From contig CM060831.1 in assembly GCA_030762175.1 (NCBI GenBank), forward strand, positions 31,695,001-31,759,000: a stretch of DNA of 64,000 bases, in the 5' to 3' direction. Position numbers and translations under genes: made by a program. Source of the DNA: Metallyticus violacea. Lineage: Eukaryota; Arthropoda; Insecta; Mantodea; Metallyticidae. Of this stretch, positions 36,658-49,535 are shown piece after piece. How positions within the stretch are numbered: the stretch's first letter is position 1; each line of letters starts with the position of its first letter. The notes under the pieces were generated by a model. That model was not told the origin of the DNA. It searched no databases and saw nothing but the letters and a program-made list of their open reading frames with translations.

Positions 36658-37720
36658 CGAGGGTCGTTCAACAAAAAATGACCACAATATTTTTTCAGGC
36701 TAATTTTTCTCGCTAATAATTAATTCTATAATATTTTGATAGCTTAATGCACAAATGCACACGTGGTACTAGTTTCATTGTTATCCCTTCCGGTTCCCGT
36801 GAATGAAAGCTGTGCAAGTTGAGACATGTTCAGTTCCGCCTACAGCAAAGTGGAGGTGACACGCAACGAAGAATTTGCTGCTCTGAAATCCTGCTTTCGT
36901 TTCAATTAATTTTCAACTGAGGCCTATGGAGAGTTTGTTTTTCCCCATGGCACAGTTCGAAGATGGTTTAAAACATTTAAACAGGAGAGGCAATCAGTTT
37001 CAAAAACGGGCGGATGCACTCGGTGTTCCAGGTTGTGCTCTAATGGAAGAAAACATTAACACCGTTGTTGGCATTCTTTCAGAAATTCTTAAAATTTCAT
37101 TGGATGCCATCCATACGTTGGTAACTGAAAAGTTACACATGAGGTCTGATAACTTAATGAAAGCACTTTCGCGTGCAGATTTGCTTGCAGTTGAAGATGC
37201 GGAGTTTCTTTCAAAAGTAATTACCGTTGACGAAACTTGGCTACATCATTTCGATCCTGAGAACAGTCAGCAAAGCTCTGTGTGGAAATCTCCATCATTA
37301 CTAACACACACACAAAACCGTAGTTGCTGCTACTGGGAAAGGTATGTCATCTCATTTTTTTATATTCAAGGAATGGTATTCCAATATGTTAGGCACATAA
37401 CTGTAACTAGCAATGCTAGAGAGATGACCTACAAGGATCTCTGCAAGGTCATATGACATGCAAAAGGGACACATTTCCATGCAGCAAGCTGCATACTGCA
37501 CCACAATCTTGAGCGGCCGCACATCGCAAATTACCGAATATCTCACAAAGATTAATGTGAAGTTTGTCCCTGGCGCTCCTCATAGTCCAGATTTAGCCCC
37601 GTGTAGCTTTTTCCTTTTCCAGAATTGAATAATCACGTTCGTGAGAGACGTTTTCCGTCATTAGAAGCAGTGGTGAACACTGTGGATATACTTTAACGAA
37701 CAGCCCTCATACTAACTTCG
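36658..37720 (+). pseudogene. Mariner relic with left terminus
   Basis: TA at 36656-36657 is followed by CGAGGGTCGTTCAACAAAAA, a mariner-type terminal sequence different from the 15.8 kb family. The frame 36926-37456 carries a decayed ENINTVVGILSEILKISLDA (helix-turn-helix), TEKLHMR, and VDETWLHHFDPENSQQSSVW with the first catalytic aspartate in VDETW. After a frame change come LHHNLERPHIAN, where an H-D-N motif is expected, and PGAPHSPDLAPCSFFLF, the third catalytic region with its final aspartate replaced by serine. The right terminus was not found. The 176-codon frame is therefore a transposase remnant, not a host gene. Confidence 0.8.
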
Positions 37721-38345
37721 ATTGTTACACCAACTTCTTTATTCCACCAGAAAACTATCTTTTCGGTTATGTCTGCAGACCGAAATGTACCACTGCATTG
37801 GCGTCAACATTACTCCCAAAGTGTTCTTCAGGGGTTATTACACGAGATATCTCAGGAAATAAGATCAGAAATGGATGGCAAGTGCTGACTTATATGAAAT
37901 TTAAATGTTCAACGGGCATTTAAGGGCTGGAGAAGAGATGAACCGCCATTCTTTAGACTATCTTATTGTGCCCGTCAGTCAGCACTGCGATACTTGAGAA
38001 CCTCCGTGACATAGCATGTGTGGATGTGGTGCTGACATGAGGGAACTGTGTCTGTTTTACAACTTTCATATCAATAGCGGCTGCATGGGGCAACCATATC
38101 GCATGCATCGTACGCTCTTTTCTCATCAATGCAGGAATTTCCACACTAAAAGCAGTATTCCTTTATAAATTTGCAACCCGATGACTGCGGTGCCAACAGC
38201 TAAGTATACCGCAGTGCTATCTATTGGACAGTATCAGCAACATCCCTAACGCGGGAATTTGAAATTCTAGGGGTTTTCATTTCATAAAATAATTATTGTC
38301 CTGTCCATTTTCCATTACTTTTTTAAACATCCTGTACAAGTGCTT
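37721..38345 (-). repeat. Possible transposon end, unassigned
   Basis: The minus strand begins near 38340 with TACAGGATGTTTAAAAAAGT, which resembles the start of the terminal repeat of some insect DNA transposons (TACAGGGTGTTTAAAA-like). No partner end or transposase was recognised, and the 63-codon minus frame at 37953-38144 is unassigned. Confidence 0.3.
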
Positions 38346-38375
38346 AAAGGTAACTGTCAACAAATGCTATAATAT

Positions 38376-38850
38376 CGAGTGAAGTGGCTCAGGCGGTAAC
38401 ACTTAGCAATTGGGAGGTTCCGGGTTCAAATCCCTTTGGGTCGGCCATTCTGGTCTTGGATTATTTCTTGCTTTCCCTTGGTCGCTTGGGCGAATACTGG
38501 GAAAGGGTGGAAATGGATCTTTTCGCACGAACTTTTCGTCTTCTCGTTTCATGTCGTTGGTTCCGTTACAGAGTCAAAAGTGCCGGGTGAGATGGGTTGG
38601 TGCTGTGTGCTATGTGAAAGTGGCTTGCGCTTTAGAAAGATTTCTGTCCAGGCCCGATGGCTATTATGGAAGTGGGTGTACTAGGTGGACAAAATGTCCG
38701 TGTCTCAAAGCCCTTGTACCCTGTCCGCCCGGTGTCTTCCTCCCTCATTCCTTCCTCCCGAATGCTCCCACTGAAGGCGTAGATACAACGGCCAGCCTTT
38801 GAGCAAGGCTGAAGTACCAAAATAATACAATTCAATACAATACAATCAGT
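38376..38850 (+). mobile_element. SINE family 2, tRNA-headed, (AATAC)n tail
   Basis: The head has GTGGCTCAGGCGGTAAC (box A type) and GGGTTCAAATCCC (box B) with tRNA-like spacing. A body of about 380 bases unrelated to SINE family 1 follows and ends in an AATACAATTCAATACAATAC tail. The overlapping frames of 68 to 130 codons on both strands are by-products of the GC-richer body. No target duplication was confirmed. Confidence 0.8.
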
Positions 38851-38859
38851 ATAATCAAA

Positions 38860-40190
38860 ATATTGATAATAATAAAGTATTTCTAAAAGTCTGGCATTTT
38901 AAGTTATTTTTACTCTTAGTTCTGCCTAGTAGGAAATCCTTTAACAAATATCAAATCAAACTGTAAACAAGAAATTCAATTTAAAATTATTAAATTAAGT
39001 TGGGAGATCTAACTTTCGGTGAAAGCTTGTTCGGAACAGTTTGCACTAAAGAGGACTTCGACGCCGTGAAGATTGATTTCTCTTACGTATCCCAAGGGGC
39101 GGTTAAACAAATTTTCGTGTCCGACTCTTGCGTGATGAAAAGTCATTCGGGGCACCGGGCTTTATTTATGAGCAAAGGCAGCCTAATTTTAGACGCCAGA
39201 CGGCTTTACGTTGTCTGATAAAAAGAATGGAGTACAATAAAGAGTACTAGGGAAGACCGGGGCGTCGCCCTCTCAAAGAACGGCCGTACTACAATATTCC
39301 ATGTTTGTTAACTAATATTTTATCTTTTCGTTCAGTGTTAAGCCTTCATGAGGCGCTAACCTAGTTCGGAGCAGTGAGAAAGTGCTTGGGCACCAAACAA
39401 ATATTGCATATGCATAATGCCAGTTCTTTATCTTTTGAACTTGTTGGCATCCACCCTGCTATGTATTGAAGCGAACTTCTGAGGTCGAGACGTCCATAGG
39501 GACCCTCTGCGTTGCCGCAGTAAAAATGATGAAAACGATGTGGTGTGGTACGCCAAGGGGGTGCTTAAAACCTATGGCTATCTAAAAGTAGTCTGTACGG
39601 ATGAATGAAATGAATAAATAATGGCTTAAAGAACTCTGAGTTCTTGGAGCCTTAAAGCTATCTGGCTTAACATAGACGTCGAAAACGAATACCAAGGTGT
39701 GCACCAGTTTGTTATAACTGCCAGAGGGATATAATATGATAGTAGTATCCATTAAAAGGAACAAACGCATGTGTATATCAATGGAACAAATAAGATGTAA
39801 ATTAGGAATAAAATAGGTAAATTATCAAACAAGTTATGAATTTCAAATACACAACTGCCCATTAAAATTGCAACGCCCATAAGAGATGCGTTAAACGACC
39901 CCACAGATTCTCAAAAGAGACGAGTATGGCTAATCGAAATTATGACATCTAAACTAATAGATATCTGAATGTGATAGCAGGAGAATCGTGGCTTACCGAG
40001 AGTACAGGGTGTCTTCCGAAAATTGATAATCCTATTGGACAAATTGCGTTCATAAGATCAGTGGATCGAGGTTGAACGAACACACAGACGTGAAGGATCC
40101 CTACAGCTCCGTTAAACAACAGAACGAGAAATAATTTTCGTGTGGCTATTATGAACTCACACAATGTGTTGCATTTTTAATGGCCAGGTT
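38860..40190. other. Unassigned DNA, no gene seen
   Basis: GC-richer parts near 39000-39300 hold a 72-codon frame (39000-39218) with no recognisable motif. Otherwise AT-rich. Confidence 0.4.
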
Positions 40191-40289
40191 CAAAAGGCAT
40201 CGGGAATATCAGAATACTTAGGAGAAAAATTTTGGAAGAAAAAATATCTGAATTTAGGAAGTAAAATAAAAAATATACAACAGCAGTTA

Positions 40290-40450
40290 GATTAGTGATG
40301 AGAGTAGAAACTAGAGCAGAGATTAGAGAAACAAAACGACTAACGAAAGCAACAGAGATGAACATTCTAAGAGTCATAGAGGGATTAAAAAAAAAAAAGA
40401 GAGAAAGGAATAGACAGAGTATAAAACAAAACAATCAGATAATATAATAG
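40290..40450 (+). pseudogene. LINE C-terminal fragment
   Basis: The plus strand encodes VETRAEIRETKRLTKATEMN, then ILRVIEG and ERNRQSIKQN. This matches the E.R.....K.L..AEM..LR...G.T..DR.R...IR pattern downstream of reverse transcriptase in several insect LINE families. It differs from the 23.1 kb fragment. The matching region is short and the rest of the element is absent or unrecognisable. Confidence 0.5.
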
Positions 40451-40459
40451 ATGTACTGG

Positions 40460-41780
40460 TATTTACAAAAGGGGAAAAAAATGAACGTAATTGATAGGTA
40501 CTGCCTGTAAAAGAGAAAAAGATCGAATCAAAAATGATGGCATTCCTTTCAGAATGTATGTGAAGACATGCTACGCTTATACAATAGAAGAAAATGTTTC
40601 AATGATAATGAAGACAATAAGGCGAAAAAAATGGAAGTATGTTATAACCTTTCTCTTAATATGAGAGTTGGTCTATACTCTATATGACTCTTTCTTTATA
40701 GCCAATTTCAGTTCAGGACACTTACCTCCAGCCATTGCATTATTTTGTTCACATTAATAACGAGAGTAGGTGGAAACTGAGTAGTCATGAAACTACATTT
40801 AACACCTTGCTCATAAATTATCCTCTCACCCGAGGCTGAAAGCAGATTTGGGTCTTTAATAATCTGCTTCGCTGTTACGGCGCGATAAACCATGCAGACA
40901 AAGTAACATTGAGTAAGCGTGTTTATACAGAAAACACAACAGTGCAAACACCCCGACATCACAAGGGCGATGCCAGCGCAACCTTGCGCAACTCTTACCA
41001 GGAACTACTTACTATGGAATTCTTTGTGACACAGCCAAAATACTGGTTGATAGAACAACTGCCTCTACGAATGCAGGCCTGAATGTATCTGAAGCTATTA
41101 ATATAATTCGCGTAAAGCAAAGTAACACTCCGGAAACAGCGTGTCGCGTTTTAGTTATACATGTTGTCAGTTCAAGCAGCTATTTTCGGCTCCGCTTCTA
41201 AGCGACTGTGCCCTTAATTATACCCCCGTTCCTAATTATTGTATACAATTATATTTTATATAAAATTCTGGAATTGCAGTTCTATCTCCGCTAAATAGGG
41301 GTTGTATAGGAAAAATACATTTTATTGACTCTAATAAGATCGGTAATTCTAACGTTTCTGATTTCATTTCTGCTTTTTGTCCCTTACATTCTGAAACGCA
41401 CATTTTTACTGATTTCGTCTAGTTTTTATGTGCTAAAACAAACATTTTGCTCGTGTCTTTGATATGCACTAAGCCAGGAGTTTCAGATTTGTACACAATA
41501 TCTTGAATTGCAGTTTGGAAAGGAGGGAATTACCCGAGGAAAGGTTGGAATAAGCTTCACAAACAAACACGGCGAGCTGGTTCGTATTAAGACAAACACT
41601 TACATGCAAAAATGGTTGCTACATTCTTCTTCGCAAACGGATGTATATTGCCGTGAGACCTGCAAGGAAGAAGTTCGACGTTCATGGATATGACAAAGAA
41701 GGAGGGGGGGGGGCAGAAATTAAAGGGCAGACTCCTCGTTGGTGTAGGAGCAGGGTTGCTTATAGTAACTAGTCACATGC
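40460..41780. other. Unassigned DNA; poly-G run at about 41703-41712
   Basis: Nothing recognised beyond the G run and short unassigned frames. Confidence 0.45.
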
Positions 41781-41785
41781 TGATT

Positions 41786-42306
41786 TTATCTCCCGCTTCT
41801 CCTTGAAGTCTTAAGGGTCTGCCAACAAAGTGGTGTAGCCAATGCATCTAAACTTGCGGTCTCCATATATGGCACTTCGACGATGGTTTCCGAGGCTAAT
41901 TTAACGGAATTAGAGCCCCAGATTTGGGAACTCTCTATGCCCACGGATTCTAACATCTCCCTCGCAAGGGTAGGATATACCCCTTGCCTTGCGTTACAGT
42001 CGCCAAGTATGTTGGAATAGCGGATATGCTTTGTGAGCCCTGAGGTACTCGAGGCCGAACGATTCGCGAAGAAAAACAGAAGCGAACGTGTTGTTACTGC
42101 CAAATGTTTCGTAGAGCTATATTTTGAGCTTTCAGCAAACATCCAATATGTGATGAACCTCGCTTGCATTCTGCCTTGTAAACTCGTAATATGATGCGAA
42201 GTAGAACAGAATTCAACTTGACCATGGGGGATAATTTAGTGATGGCCGCGCGGGCCTTTGCACCTTGGATTCCCACATTGGATAACAACTCAGAAGAAGT
42301 CACCAC
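41786..42306 (-). other. Overlapping unrecognised frames, possible decayed coding sequence
   Basis: Two minus-strand frames of 70 codons (42094-42306) and 127 codons (41786-42169) overlap in different phases. The region is GC-richer than its surroundings, and amino acid composition is ordinary rather than low-complexity. This pattern would fit one older coding sequence with a frameshift, either host pseudogene or transposon. I do not recognise any motif. Confidence 0.25.
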
Positions 42307-42908
42307 ATGTTGAGACGAAATGGCAACAAGATGCGCTCTTATCCGGAAGCTCAGTACACCAATGACACAAGCTGTGGAAGCCTACGCATCTATGATATTA
42401 ATGCTGTAACTATTTTTTGTCTTTATATTAACCATCCCATATGCATGGCCTCTATAGAGGTGTACTAAACTTAAAAAATTGATAATCATTTTATTTCAAA
42501 AACCTTTATCTTCTACATAACCAAATTATTATTGTTCAAGTTAATGTTCCATGTTCAACCTTCTTACTTAAAATATTAGGAACGAAGTCTGGACACCGAA
42601 ACGTTGCCCAGATGCTACTAAGGGTTTAAGGATGCTGTTAGCTATTTACGTTAATATTGTACATGTAGATTTGTATAGAAAAGTACAGATGTAGCATAAG
42701 CTCTGGCTTGATGTCAACAACATAATGTGTGAAACACGCCATCTAGTTAATTTCCATCTCTAGTTATCAGTTAAGGTGCGTCAACTGCTTAAACGGTTTC
42801 CAGTGTTTGATATTAGTAGTCGTTTAGGACAATGAACAAAACTGTTATAGTGGCATACAAACAGTTATATGCACCATATCACGACAGTGAATAATGGCTT
42901 AATATATA
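42307..42908. other. Unassigned DNA, no gene seen
   Basis: Contains ACCGAAACGTTGCCCAGATG near 42597, slightly like the GCGAAACGTTGG tail of the Penelope-like element at 26.8 kb. Too short to call. Confidence 0.35.

Positions 42909-42954
<46 letters not shown>
42909..42954. repeat. (ATT)n microsatellite
   Basis: About fifteen uninterrupted ATT units. Confidence 0.9.
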
Positions 42955-42956
<2 letters not shown>

Positions 42957-44191
42957 GCACTAAAGCCCAACGAAACCTCTATTATACAAATTATATTAAC
43001 TTATAATAGGCCTATAAACCAATAAAAACGGTGTTCAAAGTGCAAGTAAATAAAAACACAGAAAACAATTAATAATAAGATAAATACAAATACTGGCACA
43101 CGTTTATAGTGTTTTTATTTCTTGTTTAACATTTAAAACATTTTCGACTTATAGTGAGTGTGATGATGAGAGTAATAGAAATATTTTGCTAAAATTATTG
43201 TTTCATAAAAAAAAAAAAAATGTTTCAAATGTTGTATGAAGATTGTAACATGTGATCATCGTGAGAGAATGGAATGGTTATATGCCTTCTGCATCAAACA
43301 AATTACAAGCTGCTTTTACTTTCAAAAAGGGATCCGAAACCTTCACCATTAATACAGAGGTTAGTAAAATTCTGTCAAAAGATGCCAGATTTCAACAGCA
43401 AACTTTCAAAATGCTACCTCTGTCTAAATGTTATTCTTGCAGTGACATAATTGCAACAGGCTCTAGCCTCTAAACTGATGCAACCCACCTGTCAAGTGTA
43501 ATAAATTGTCATATAAATTTATGCATCCTTTAGGCGTTCTCAGCTTTTGGATGACCTCACTGCATTGTTGGCCATGATGTGGAAGTAGGAAGGACAATGA
43601 GCAATACACTGAACTGCCTGTACTTTCATTCAGCAAACTCGTTTACCTTGTCATCATCCTTTTACTTCGTGCAATAATGAGATCGTAGCACTGACCTACC
43701 TCTCTGTTTGTGCTTCAACGACCTGCAGGAGTGGATTTGGCAATATGACATTACTAGGATTAATATGTAAATACACATTGTTTTTTACTGATTATAATTA
43801 AAATATTGTCATGTGTTTATGAATAAGGCTATTTAGAATAATTAAAATACATTTTAATCTGAGCATTTCTCCAAATTTACCACACATTTTTACACATTTG
43901 AAATAAGATCGTATATATTTACACAATTCAAAATTTAATTTATGGTTTCAACATTATTCTTATCAGATAATAGTTTAAATATTTATTATTTAAAAACTGG
44001 TTATGATTTTTCCATGAAATATGAAACACAGGAAACCAACCATAACTAATGTTCAGAGGCATTAGAATATTATGCAATTAACATGAAGCCTTCGAGAATG
44101 ATTTGAGTGTTTTAGACTCTAGCGGCGATTCTTCAATTAGATCCACAAAGTTCGTTTTTTGTAATAAAAGAGCAAAAATGACACAGCATAC
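42955..44191. other. AT-rich DNA, no gene seen
   Basis: The 73-codon frame at 43252-43473 is of mixed composition and unassigned. Confidence 0.4.
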
Positions 44192-44473
44192 ATGCAAGAG
44201 AACTTCTCGTCTATTATAACTGCGCTAAACGCTCTGCGAAAGCAACACGAAAACCTTAACATCTTGTTGCAGGGAAAAGTCGCAGAAGTACCGAACACAA
44301 TGCCAGTCAAGAATTCAGTCTATAGTGAGCAGTGCAATAACAGTGTCATTTTATGTGTTGAATCCAATAGGGAACTATATCTGAGTTTAATTGAACAAGA
44401 AGCTGCTGGGTTTAATGTGGTCCTCATTTTTTCTAACGATGATGGGCAGAGTTTTAGTGAGTACAAACTATGA
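44192..44473 (+). other. 93-codon frame with coiled-coil-like start, unrecognised
   Basis: Residues 4-28 (FSSIITALNALRKQHENLNI) have a heptad-like spacing of I, L and polar residues, suggesting a short coiled coil. The rest is of ordinary composition and ends at a TGA. It could be a remnant of a retrotransposon ORF1, a host exon or chance. No splice sites or further exons were recognised. Confidence 0.2.
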
Positions 44474-46252
44474 ACAAGTATTGTACAAAGCAATTTTAAG
44501 AGACAACAGGCGTAGCTCCACATTGTAAAATTTAAAATAATATTTTATAACTAGACAAATGCCATAGAGAGATTATGATAATTCAACTTACTTTATTACA
44601 AATATATAGAATTACTTTAATTCTTATTTTTCTCCATATTTTCATCATTTATAGCTTACATATAGATATTTAATCACTTTATTACAAATAAACCCTAGCG
44701 CTAGTAATCAGGAGCCCCTCGCAAAGATATTCGGGCAATCTTGTTATCAATTTTGATCCACAAAATTTAATTTCTAATTCCTTTGGAATTCATCTCCAAT
44801 TGCTTTTAATTTTACCAAATTCAAATGATGCTCTTCTTACGAACTTCCAATGCTTTGCCTGATAGGTAGTTAGGTGGATATCTTTCACTTTGTGGAGCCT
44901 TTATCAAGATTCCACCACGTTTATAACTTAAAACAGGTTTTGTATTAAATTCGTTACTTATCAAAAAGAATTTTCAAAAAACAGGAACATTATAACATTC
45001 TATTCTTAGCCTGGTGCAACAAAACATACATTACTAAAAAAGCAAACTATATTGATAAAGTTTTCAATACTGTCCTAAAGTATGTATTTTTCCTGCATAC
45101 GAAAAAAACTATTTCAAATGTAAAATAAATGCACTGCATTTCGATTAAATACTTTTGGGACACACTTTATTTCTCCTCTTTTTGTATATACAGTTAAATG
45201 AAAACGCAATAAATAGTTCATACTTTGTACTTGCTGAATACTCAGATATTCAGGCAGTAGCTGCACCAAAACCAAATACCAAGTTCGCGATCCTGAACCT
45301 TTGCAATTAAAGGTCTAGAGGCGAAGTCTTACTTTTATCCAGATAGCCTGGATCAAATGTGCGAGGGTGAAATGAAAATTCAATCCCCCACCTTCCTAAC
45401 TTATGAACGGATGTAGAACTAACATGCAACAAGTCTGATTCTGTTGTGTAGATATTCTTCTAGCACCTCAGTTGATGGGATGACATAGTGAATGGCTATA
45501 TAATTACTCCGTGATAAATGAAACCCTCATCATTCCGATTTAAGCATTATGCTGTCATCAAATTCTTGTCAACAGAAGGTTCACTCCACTGTTAGTGATG
45601 TAGGTGTCAAGTTTAAGTCCATGATGAATAATAATGGAAAGGCGAAAACATCCGATTGGGTGACTTGTATCATCAACTCCTGAGTCTTACAGGCAAGAGT
45701 GGATAAGGAATAAGATTGGCGCAGAAATTGCTGGCAGAACAGGAGGCGTGTTGTTCTGCACGAACATCCTAAGTTTTGTGAGCGATGGGATTTTCGAAAA
45801 CTCATACTGGAAATGAAATTTCAGAAATATAAAATTCGTCAGAAACTTTTGTCGTATTATGAGAACGAAAGTGAAGTTTTATATATATATATATAGGTAG
45901 ATCATTTGTTAACCAAAATGAAACGTCAACCCATTGAATATCGACACAAAGACACAGTAAAGCAAACAAATGTCAAAGCTCAACTGGAACCCTCATAGCA
46001 TCATTATTTGGGATGGAGATGCGGCTTAGGGCTAAATTTTGGCGATTAAGGACTATTTGAAAGAGAAAAGGAAACGTTCTCTTAAAATACGACAGTGTTA
46101 AGCTACACTTTATATCTATTGTGACTAATGATTACAATTATCTAATTAAAATGCACATTCTAAGGATTAATTCTGAGTTTGATATATTAAAATATTCCCA
46201 TCTAATCACGAGTAACTAATGCCCTGCACAAGGCTAGTGTGAAAGAACTATT
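44474..46252. other. AT-rich DNA, (TA)n at about 45880-45895
   Basis: Nothing recognised apart from the TA tract. Confidence 0.45.
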
Positions 46253-47317
46253 AGCGAATTCTGAAGGAATGTAGTAGCTATTGCGGTTGTACCCATGAAA
46301 AGATTTTTGAAATTTTTCTTCAAATCTCCATCGATTTTATTTCTAGGCACCAAAAAATGACGATGAAAAGTGTGTGTGTGTGCGCGCGCGCGTGCGCGCG
46401 CGTGCGTGCATATTCATATATGTGTCTGTTAACGTTCTAGCGGCAGCAATTTTTGCCCTTTTTCAACGAAACTGGGAATATGCCATTGAAATAAAATAAG
46501 ACAATTAGTTTCTGAAAATCAGCGCAAATAGACTTTCGTGAGTGGCAGTTTATCTGAAACTCAACTTTTTTTTTTTTTTTTTTTGCAACGAAATTCGGTA
46601 TAAACCATTTAAATAAAATAAGGAAAATAGTTTTTGAAAATTAGGGAAATCGGACCAATGGGATTGGGGGTATACTTGAAAGTCAATTTTTTTATTGCCG
46701 AGAACGTGGATTAACGGAGGAGATTTGGCGTACAGGGGATTGCTGTTGGAATTAACAGTTGGGTATTCGCACTAAGCGATAAACTCGGTGTCATGTGAAA
46801 GAGTGTTTGGAGGGGATAGTGTGGGCATGTGCATGGACGAATAATCGAGACAGCAGTCGTCCTGAGGATTTAGTACCGAATGGCAGCGGAAAAAGCCAAA
46901 TTCCAGGGAATGCTGGAGCGATGTACAAATCTTAAGCGGTAGAATGAATATGTATTTTTATCAACCTTGGTAGTGTACAATAAATGCAGGAGAGAACAGA
47001 ACGGTTTCGGAACACAGAAAAACAAATAACCTTAAGCCTAAAATTAATTATGTAGCTTAAATGTTAATCTCATTCCGTTTTACTTGTTATTCAGCTAGGT
47101 GCAATGGGGAAACATTAAACTAACAATAACACGCAAATAAAATAATGATATGGGAAAAGTATATACTTTTAAGCCTGAAAGTTATGTTTTTATTAATACA
47201 CATGTGTGTCTTCAATTAGCATTACTATACTCTCAGCTCTAGCGCTCTGTAATAACCTTCACAAATTCAATTTGCTGAAGAATTCGCTTAGTTTACGCAG
47301 CTCTTGAGAGACGACTT
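46253..47317 (+). repeat. Dispersed repeat A, copy 1 (about 1.07 kb)
   Basis: The plus strand matches the minus strand of 61960-62940 along its length. Shared landmarks in order are GTAGCTATTGCGGTTGTACC, AGATTTTTGAAA, AATAAAATAAG..TTAGTTTCTGAAAATCAG, TTGGGTATTCG, AGCGATAAACTC, AACGGTTTCGGAACACAGAAA, TTAAGCCTGAAA and a final TTCACAAATTCA segment. Inside are two diverged units of about 95 bases, each with CAACGAAA, AATAAAATAAG and GAAAATNAG. A TG/CG alternating tract (46372-46408) is present in this copy only. No long frame is conserved between copies. Family unknown. Confidence 0.85.
46372..46408. repeat. Alternating TG/CG tract
   Basis: Purine-pyrimidine alternation (GTGTGTG then CGCGCGCG) of about 37 bases, of the kind able to adopt Z-DNA. 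It is absent from the second copy of repeat A, so it arose after the copies separated or was lost there. Confidence 0.85.
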
Positions 47318-48073
47318 CTATATATAAGCGTGCACGTTTTCATTTTAAGAGATACCGCTTGTCGCCTTCACCAAGCAATGCACGTGGGCCAGCTATTAAC
47401 ACGTGAGCTCACCAGACTTGGGTGCAGCTGTTCCTTGTTTACTAACAGCGACACCACTTACATGAGGGCGGGTCTCACTGACGTATAAATTCTGTTACTA
47501 CAAACACTTCAATGTTTTCTTCAACAGTGTTCTATTCCTTTTAATCCGTAAAACATTATTTATAGTCTTTCTGCATGCTAATATTTTAGGAATTATACAT
47601 AAGAGTCAATATTGTTAAAGTGGTGCGTTCACAACTACTTAAAACACATTTATTAATTTAATTCTTTGATTTTACTCATCCAATAGAATCCTAGCATGCA
47701 CTATCACCTCGATAATTTTAGTATAGCAGTACAAAGACCTCTCTCCTACACATGTGCAGAACATTTTCTTTGGTGTCTCTTATACAGTTATGAATACGCA
47801 GTGAAATTATTTCATATTTTAAGAATGGGAATACATTGAGCGACTGACTAGCAAAACAAATAATATTTTGCTTTAGAGATAAATCTTTAAAAAAAGTATG
47901 TAAAGTTCTTTATAAGATTCTTCCATTTCTGTTCCATCTCCTGCGCAACACTGAAAATTGCTAATCCCACCTCCTCTTGTTAATACTTTCTTATCTGTCA
48001 ATTCTTCTTCCTAGTAAAATCTCTCGTCTTCCTTAGCTTATTATTTTTTAACGCCCGTTTTTACTATTGAAAC
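47318..48073. other. Unassigned DNA, no gene seen
   Basis: Nothing recognised. It does not visibly match the DNA outside repeat A copy 2. Confidence 0.45.
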
Positions 48074-48316
48074 ACCACAGGCGGTGGACACTGATGATAC
48101 ATGAGATGAAATGATAAACTGGGAAAGGAGTTTTTTTTTAAAGGAAGGAAATGTTTCAGGCCTAAGTTTAGGGTACCTCCCCGACAATTGCCATTTATGA
48201 GGACTGAGGAAAATCTGCAAAAAACCTCAGTCAGGGGGGACGGTCCTGGAGGTATTCGAACCCCAGTCCTCCCGCTCACGAGTCCGCGCCTTAACGACCT
48301 CGGCCACCCGCGGTGG
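48074..48316 (-). mobile_element. SINE family 3, tRNA-headed
   Basis: On the minus strand the head reads GGTGGCCGAGGTCGTTAAGG (box A region) and GGGGTTCGAATACCTCC (box B), with a long variable-arm-like spacing as in tRNA-Ser or tRNA-Leu. A body of about 150 bases with CTCAGTCCTCATAAATGGC and GTCGGGGAGGTACCC follows. It is unrelated to SINE families 1 and 2. Tail weak, no target duplication confirmed. Confidence 0.8.
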
Positions 48317-49535
48317 TTTCCTTAGCTTAGAATCCTGCTTTTTATTGATCTCATTTTTGGGGTGCATATGGATGGTACTGCATGGAGAATCATAAAAACG
48401 AATAAGCTACCCAAACTGCCAACATTCTACTCCGTTCAATAATTGCCATTTGTTCATTAATCATTGTTACTTACATATTTTTTAATTACTTCCCGTCTAC
48501 TACTCTAGAGTTCTTTTATTTATTCCCTGATCTATTTTCACTATTCACGTCTCTTTTTCTTATAGATCATTCCCATTTCTTTTTCACCCTATTCAAAAAC
48601 TCGCCCAGAGATATTAATAAACTGTTATTCTACAAAAAATATATGTTAATCTAACAATGTTTTGTTGAATCAACTCTGTCCCACATAAATGTGTATGTAC
48701 CCTGACAACCAAATATGTACAGTATCTTCAAATCCTGATTAAATATCTTTCTGCAAACTCCAAGTCTAAACCACGCAATGCCCTCTTCCTTACGGCAACA
48801 TATATCTGTATAATATCTCTTTGATAACCACATTTATAAATCTTTATAAAATACTTAAAAAATGTATACTTCATTACATCAATATAACCTACTATCCATA
48901 ATTTTAGTTCTAATTAATGACTAAAAGTTTTCTTAAATATTATCTTTTTAGCGAAATATTACCCACCACTTTTCTTGTCAGTTGTTCTTTAATAGGAACG
49001 CTCCATCTTGTGTTACTAAATGTCATTTTTGTTCTTTTAAAATATATTCCTTTAGTAATGTGTTATAATCTGAAACAATATTTTAAATATCTTTGATAAA
49101 CAAAATCTCTTGTACGAGATATCCAAATTTCTAATAAAGATAAGCTTAACATTATTTTACAAAACATTTTTAAAACCATGTTCATTTTCCTCCTATTCGC
49201 TCATTTCTCTACCCCTATGACCATCTTCACTATATGATGCCATATATATGCTCTCAAACTATTGCACACCCAGTATTTGGTCCAGAAATAAACATCTCAT
49301 AACTTAATTCAATGCTATCTTCTCCTTATTTCCATTCATACCCTTCTGTGAAGGCACCACATCTATCCACCACTTTTCAGTGCCACATTCCTGCAGAACG
49401 CTTCCGAGCCAGCTGATGTGTTTAACGGAAAATCACTTCTTTCAGGGGAAATCACGTTGATCGCTAACATCAATGTGCCAGTTTTCTTGAACTGGAGGCA
49501 AGAGGTACATTGATGAGCTAACTAATCAAACATCT
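48317..49535. other. AT-rich DNA, no gene seen
   Basis: Nothing recognised. Confidence 0.5.

Noticed and set aside
36926..37456. 176-codon frame as a host gene
   Set aside because: Its motifs (VDETWLHHFDPE) and the downstream SPDLAP remnant identify it as a mariner transposase relic.
38384..38835. Several overlapping frames up to 130 codons
   Set aside because: They lie in three phases and both strands of a SINE body.
44192..44473. Kinesin light chain-like N-terminus
   Set aside because: Only a short coiled-coil-like stretch is similar; what follows does not continue the family pattern.
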